A stretch of DNA of 15,997 nucleotides from CAYSJU01 sp964431495 (GTDB lineage Bacteria; Omnitrophota; Gorgyraeia; Tantalellales; Tantalellaceae): contig CAYSJU010000034.1 in NCBI GenBank assembly GCA_964431495.1, forward strand, positions 1-15,997, given 5' to 3'. Below, one piece after another: positions 12,216 through 15,997 of this stretch. Below the pieces are notes generated by a model that saw nothing but the letters and a program-made list of their open reading frames with translations, did no database searches and had not been told where the DNA came from. The position numbers were made by a program, and so were the translations under genes. The number at the start of each line of letters is the position of its first letter. Position 1 is the first letter of the stretch.

Positions 12216-15200
12216 ATGAGATTTACCGGCGACTTCCATATCCATTCCCGATACTCGCGCGCGACAAGCAAAAATCTTATCCCCGAACACCTGGATTTCT
12301 GGGCCAGGGTCAAGGGGATAAAGGTCATCGGTACTGGTGACTTCACTCACCCGGGCTGGCTGAAAGAACTGAAGGAAAAATTCGAACCTGCCGATCAGGG
12401 TCTTTTCAGGCTTAAGGATGAATACAGACTGGAAGCGCTCCCACAGGCTCCGGTTCCACCCGATAATGAGGTAAGGTTTTTACTCACTTCTGAGATAAGC
12501 ACCATCTATAAAAAACAAGGGAAAGTCCGCAAGGTCCATACCGTTCTTTTCGCTCCGGACTTTGAGACAACGGAAAAGATCCAAAAGGCCCTGACAAAGA
12601 TCGGCGGCAACATAACATCTGACGGGAGACCTATACTTGGCATGGATTCAAGGGACCTTGTGGAGATAGGTCTTACCGCGTCCGGTAAGACTTTCTTTGT
12701 GCCGGCGCATATATGGACGCCCTGGTTCTCGGCTCTCGGATCTCAATCCGGTTTTGATACTATTGATGAGTGCTATGGGGACCTGTCGGACCATATTTTT
12801 GCCGTGGAAACCGGGCTTTCTTCCGACCCGGCCATGAACTGGATGTGCAGCTTCCTTGATAAGTATACGCTTATCTCCAATTCCGACGCCCATTCCCCTG
12901 AAAAATTAGGGAGAGAAGCGAATCTTTTTGACACGGAACTGAGCTATGGCGCGATCATTCGGGCCATAAAAACCGGGAACCCGGAACATTTTCCCGGCAC
13001 GGTCGAATTTTTTCCCCAGGAAGGAAAATATCATTTCGACGGGCACCGCAAGTGCGAGGTATGCTGGGATCCCATGGAAACCCTTAAAAACAACGAAATA
13101 TGCCCTGTCTGCGGCAGAAAAGTCACTGTTGGTGTGATGAACCGCGTGGCTCAACTGTCGGACAGAGAAGACATTACCAAAAGAAATAACCGGATCCCGT
13201 TCCATTCCGTCATCCCACTGAAAGAAATATTATCCGAAATAGCGGGGGTAGGGCCCGGATCCAAACAGGTCACGCAAATGTACAATTCACTGCTTAAGAA
13301 AGCTGGCACAGAATTCGATATCCTTCTTAACCTGCCTGTTGAAGAAATAAAGAGATCCGGGAACGACGTGCTTTATGAAGCCATAAGACGGATGAGGAAC
13401 GGGGAAATATTCATAAAAGAAGGATTCGACGGGGAATATGGACAGATAAAAATTTTTCGTGAGAATGAAGCAAGATCGTTTTCCCCCGAGGGATCACTGT
13501 TCAAGGAACTTGTCCGGGAAAAACGGCCCCGAATCCAAAAAAGAAAAATGATCGGTTTTGACCTGGCGGAATACAGGGAGACGATGAAAACCCATGGCCG
13601 GAAAACCCCGGTGGCGGACATATCGCAAGGACCGGCCGCGCGCATTTCTGAAACACCTGTTGAAGACCTTAATCCGGAGCAGAAAAAAGCAACGGAACAC
13701 TGCTCGGGCCCGGCGTTGATCATCGCCGGGCCTGGAACCGGCAAAACAAGAACACTTACCCGCAGGATAGCGGATCTGATCCGGAAGAAAGGCATTGATC
13801 CTGAAAATATTTTAGCCGTGACTTTCACAAATAAGGCTGCCGAAGAGATCGTGGGACGATTAAAGGTCCTGCTGGGAGGAGCGGGGTGCGCCTCCAATCC
13901 AGTGGTCTCTACTTTTCATGCTCTGGGGTTTTCCATACTGAAAGAATACAGCGAAAAGACCGGACGCGATAAAAACTTCTGCATTATAGATGAAGACGAT
14001 AAAAGGGCCCTGCTCCAGAAAAGGATAGGCTGCCTGAAGAAAGAGGTCAAGAGCGTTTCCGCTAAAATAACCGGCGCCAAACAAGATCTCAGATCTCCGG
14101 ATGAAATAGAGGACAAGAAACTGGCGGAGATCTTTTCCAGATACGAAAAGATCCTGCGGGAAGAGAATATCTTTGACCTTGATGACCTGATATACCAGCC
14201 CGTGAAGCTTTTCACCCTTTATCCTGAAATCCTTTCGCGCCGCAGGGAACAGTATAAATGGATCATGATCGATGAATACCAGGATATAAACTTTTCCCAG
14301 TACCAGATGGTCAGAAAGCTCATGCCCGGGCCGGGGTCAAACCTGTGCGCGATCGGGGACCCAGACCAGGCGATCTACGGCTTCCGCGGGGCGAACGTAA
14401 AATTCATCCGGCAATTCGTCGACGATTATCCGGATGCCTCGGTCTATACGCTGAAGAAAAGCTACCGCTGCTCTGACTTCATACTCCAGGCCTCAAGCGG
14501 GGTCATCCGGAACGCGACTCCGGAGGATAAGACGCTGGAAGGACTTCAAAAAGGGGTTAAGGTAAAGATCGTCAAGAATACTTCTGACAAAAGCGAAGCC
14601 GAATTTGTCGCAAGGTCCATAGAGAAAATGCTGGGCGGACTGGGCTTCTTCTCTATTGACAGCGGAGTGACGCAAGGAGACCGGCACCCGGAAGTTAACA
14701 GTCTTTCCGACTTCGTGGTCCTCTCCAGGATTAAACAGCAGCAGGAAGCACTGGAGAAAGCCTTCAACGATCACCTGATCCCCTATCAGACGATCGGTGA
14801 CGTTCCTTTCTTCCGGCAGGAAGCGGTAAGGCCCGTCATTGATATGCTGAAACTGTCAATAAACCCTAAGATCAGCCTGTTAAAAAAGAAATTGATGGAA
14901 AAGAAGTTAATATCTCAGCCGGAATTTGCAGAGCTCCGTAATCTTGTAAAAGATAGATCCGTTAAAAATAAGGTTACTTCCCTGATCGACGAATATTTCA
15001 ACAGCGAGAGAGCGGAAAATGAGACCTTGTTCAAAAAACTGGTCGATCTCGCGCATGATTTCGGGAATGACCTGGAAGGGTTCCTGAAATTCGCGGTCCT
15101 GGGGACCGGGGCTGACACATACCGACAGAACTTAGAAAAGGTAACCCTGATGACCCTGCACGCGGCCAAAGGGCTTGAATTCAACTGTGTCTTTATAGTC

Positions 15201-15473
15201 GGGTGTGAGGACGGCCTCATTCCCTATTCCCTCTTTGAGAACCAGAAGTCCGATCCCGGTGAAGAGAGACGGCTTCTCTACGTGGGCATGACCCGCGCGA
15301 AAAAATTCCTTTTTCTCTCCCACGCGGACAAAAGGTTCATCCACGGCAGAGAATACCGTTTAAGAAAAAGCCCCTACCTTAACAGCATAGAAGAGGAACT
15401 GATCGAACTGTCAAAGACCGAACACCGGAAAAAAGAGAAAAAAGAGGACACCCAGCTCACCCTTTTTGACTGA
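12216..15473 (+). CDS. EndoQ-like PHP nuclease fused to UvrD/Rep helicase
   Basis: This 1085-residue protein joins two repair enzymes. Residues 1-440 match the EndoQ type of PHP nuclease, which in the known family nicks DNA 5' of deaminated bases and abasic sites. Metal-site candidates are D6, H8, H10 (GDFHIHSRYSRATSKN), D42, E93, H108, H165 (PAHIWTPWF), D224 and H226 (SNSDAHSP). A zinc knuckle (C280/C283/C296/C299) and a helix-hairpin-helix (IAGVGPGSK, 342-350) follow. After a linker (about 440-484) comes an SF1A helicase: Q motif NPEQ, Walker A AGPGTGKT (504-511), Ia VTFTNKAAEE, II DEYQD (686-690), III GDPDQAIYGFRG, IV KKSYRCS, V TLHAAKGLEF and VI RRLLYVGMTRAKK. The region between motifs IV and V is short for a full 2B domain. 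The extreme C-terminus QLTLF (1080-1084) matches the sliding-clamp motif. All catalytic motifs look intact. Confidence 0.93.
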   Translation: MRFTGDFHIHSRYSRATSKNLIPEHLDFWARVKGIKVIGTGDFTHPGWLKELKEKFEPADQGLFRLKDEYRLEALPQAPVPPDNEVRFLLTSEISTIYKKQGKVRKVHTVLFAPDFETTEKIQKALTKIGGNITSDGRPILGMDSRDLVEIGLTASGKTFFVPAHIWTPWFSALGSQSGFDTIDECYGDLSDHIFAVETGLSSDPAMNWMCSFLDKYTLISNSDAHSPEKLGREANLFDTELSYGAIIRAIKTGNPEHFPGTVEFFPQEGKYHFDGHRKCEVCWDPMETLKNNEICPVCGRKVTVGVMNRVAQLSDREDITKRNNRIPFHSVIPLKEILSEIAGVGPGSKQVTQMYNSLLKKAGTEFDILLNLPVEEIKRSGNDVLYEAIRRMRNGEIFIKEGFDGEYGQIKIFRENEARSFSPEGSLFKELVREKRPRIQKRKMIGFDLAEYRETMKTHGRKTPVADISQGPAARISETPVEDLNPEQKKATEHCSGPALIIAGPGTGKTRTLTRRIADLIRKKGIDPENILAVTFTNKAAEEIVGRLKVLLGGAGCASNPVVSTFHALGFSILKEYSEKTGRDKNFCIIDEDDKRALLQKRIGCLKKEVKSVSAKITGAKQDLRSPDEIEDKKLAEIFSRYEKILREENIFDLDDLIYQPVKLFTLYPEILSRRREQYKWIMIDEYQDINFSQYQMVRKLMPGPGSNLCAIGDPDQAIYGFRGANVKFIRQFVDDYPDASVYTLKKSYRCSDFILQASSGVIRNATPEDKTLEGLQKGVKVKIVKNTSDKSEAEFVARSIEKMLGGLGFFSIDSGVTQGDRHPEVNSLSDFVVLSRIKQQQEALEKAFNDHLIPYQTIGDVPFFRQEAVRPVIDMLKLSINPKISLLKKKLMEKKLISQPEFAELRNLVKDRSVKNKVTSLIDEYFNSERAENETLFKKLVDLAHDFGNDLEGFLKFAVLGTGADTYRQNLEKVTLMTLHAAKGLEFNCVFIVGCEDGLIPYSLFENQKSDPGEERRLLYVGMTRAKKFLFLSHADKRFIHGREYRLRKSPYLNSIEEELIELSKTEHRKKEKKEDTQLTLFD

Positions 15474-15516
15474 TCTCTCTCTAATGTTCCAATACTCCAT
15501 TGCTCAACTGCTCTGC

Positions 15517-15550
15517 AAAAAAGGCAGTTCCTTTTGAAACTGCCTTTTTT
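15517..15550 (+). terminator. Intrinsic terminator after EndoQ-UvrD
   Basis: Bases 15517-15529 and 15538-15550 pair as a 13-bp stem (GGCAGTT core with A6/T6 flanks) around an 8-base loop, ending in six T residues. It lies 43 bases after the helicase stop. The A6 on the other side means it could also end transcripts from the minus strand, such as the glycosyltransferase mRNA. Confidence 0.85.
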
Positions 15551-15747
15551 ACTGGCGTGCCTGGACAAGTAAGGTTAGAACCTGTTTGGTGGAGGGAATA
15601 CGTTAAGTCAGATGTGGGGATTATACCCTCATTAGAGACTGCGGTGATCATTCATAAACAATTAATACGAACCACGATACATAAAGCGCATTCTATATGT
15701 TCTTTAAATTATCTGACGTTGATAAGTGGATAAACACAATAAATGAA
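15551..15747. other. Intergenic DNA before the glycosyltransferase
   Basis: These 197 bases lie between the terminator and the stop codon of the minus-strand glycosyltransferase. I see no convincing gene, RNA, promoter or repeat. A 77-codon open frame covers part of it, but it runs through the terminator and has no start signal. The DNA becomes clearly AT-rich from about 15640 onward. Confidence 0.5.
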
Positions 15748-15997
15748 CTAACTGTTCGATTGAATTAATTGTTTATATAGCTGTTCATACTGATCTGTCA
15801 TTTTTTCAACACTAAAAAATTCCTCAACATGTTTCCTGCAATCCATTGGATCTAAATCATTAACAGCCATAATCGCTTTCAAAAATTCCTCAAATGAATC
15901 CACGACAAAACCAATTTTACCATTCACAATTATTTCTGGAATCGAACCTCTGTTGAATGCCACCACTGGGGTCCCACAAGCCAAAGCTTCAAGCATG
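15748..15997 (-). CDS. Glycosyltransferase family 4-like, 3' part
   Basis: Only the C-terminal 83 or so residues are in the window; the gene continues past the right edge. The sequence MLEALACGTPVVAFNRGSIPEII with a following GKIGFVVDS is the donor-sugar site of GT-B, family 4 (glycosyl transferases group 1), including the last glutamate of the E-x7-E motif. Such enzymes transfer a nucleotide-activated sugar in LPS, capsule or exopolysaccharide synthesis; donor and acceptor cannot be told. The methionine at 15994-15996 lies inside the conserved motif, so it is not the true start. G+C is about one third (39 of 120 over 15781-15900), well below its neighbours, suggesting an acquired polysaccharide region. 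The stop is TAG at 15748-15750. Confidence 0.88.
   Translation of the reverse strand, partial: MLEALACGTPVVAFNRGSIPEIIVNGKIGFVVDSFEEFLKAIMAVNDLDPMDCRKHVEEFFSVEKMTDQYEQLYKQLIQSNS

Noticed and set aside
15500..15733. 77-codon plus-strand open frame after the helicase gene
   Set aside because: It runs through the intrinsic terminator hairpin and has no ribosome binding site or recognisable content.
1..15997. CRISPR array, insertion sequence, prophage or toxin-antitoxin genes
   Set aside because: No regularly spaced repeats, transposase, integrase or paired small toxin-antitoxin frames were seen on either strand.

Overview
The window comes from a bacterial chromosome of a Gram-negative type. 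It carries the lipid A gene lpxD, the LPS-core heptose gene hldD, a six-subunit membrane Rnf complex and the cell-division gene ftsB. Base composition is close to balanced except at the two ends. The gene mix and the short palindromes between genes would fit an uncultured lineage such as Omnitrophota or another deep-branching Gram-negative phylum. That placement is an impression from reading, not a phylogenetic result.

Layout, left to right. 1-285: AT-rich intergenic DNA with a promoter firing leftwards out of the window, a perfect 28-bp inverted repeat, and a promoter for a small PilZ protein (286-690). 695-7882: one minus-strand run of nine genes, rnfC-rnfD-rnfG-rnfE-rnfA-rnfB-purN-eno-ftsB, with short gaps or overlaps, led by a near-consensus promoter (TTGACA-16-TATAAT). 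7883-8081: a divergent control region with a GC-rich palindrome. 8082-8276: a 64-residue protein with an exact tandem cysteine pattern. 8294-8369: tRNA-Thr(CGU) on the minus strand. 8500-9639: a membrane diguanylate cyclase. 9644-12005: minus-strand hldD, lpxD and an HU-like protein, with a strong hairpin between HU and lpxD. 12216-15473: a 1085-residue fusion of an EndoQ-like PHP nuclease and a UvrD/Rep helicase, ended by an intrinsic terminator. 15748-15997: the 3' part of an AT-rich glycosyltransferase cut by the window edge.

How the genes work together. Rnf couples ferredoxin:NAD+ electron transfer to an ion gradient. Its transcript appears to continue into purN, enolase and ftsB, so redox, carbon and division functions may share one mRNA. 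lpxD and hldD build the outer-membrane lipopolysaccharide. The diguanylate cyclase and the PilZ protein are a possible producer and receptor of cyclic di-GMP, though they are not adjacent.

The most notable item is the EndoQ-UvrD fusion. It joins a lesion-specific nuclease (in the known family, for deaminated bases) to a DNA helicase, and ends in QLTLF, which matches the bacterial sliding-clamp binding motif. This suggests a single-polypeptide repair enzyme tied to replication. No CRISPR array, insertion sequence or phage gene was seen.
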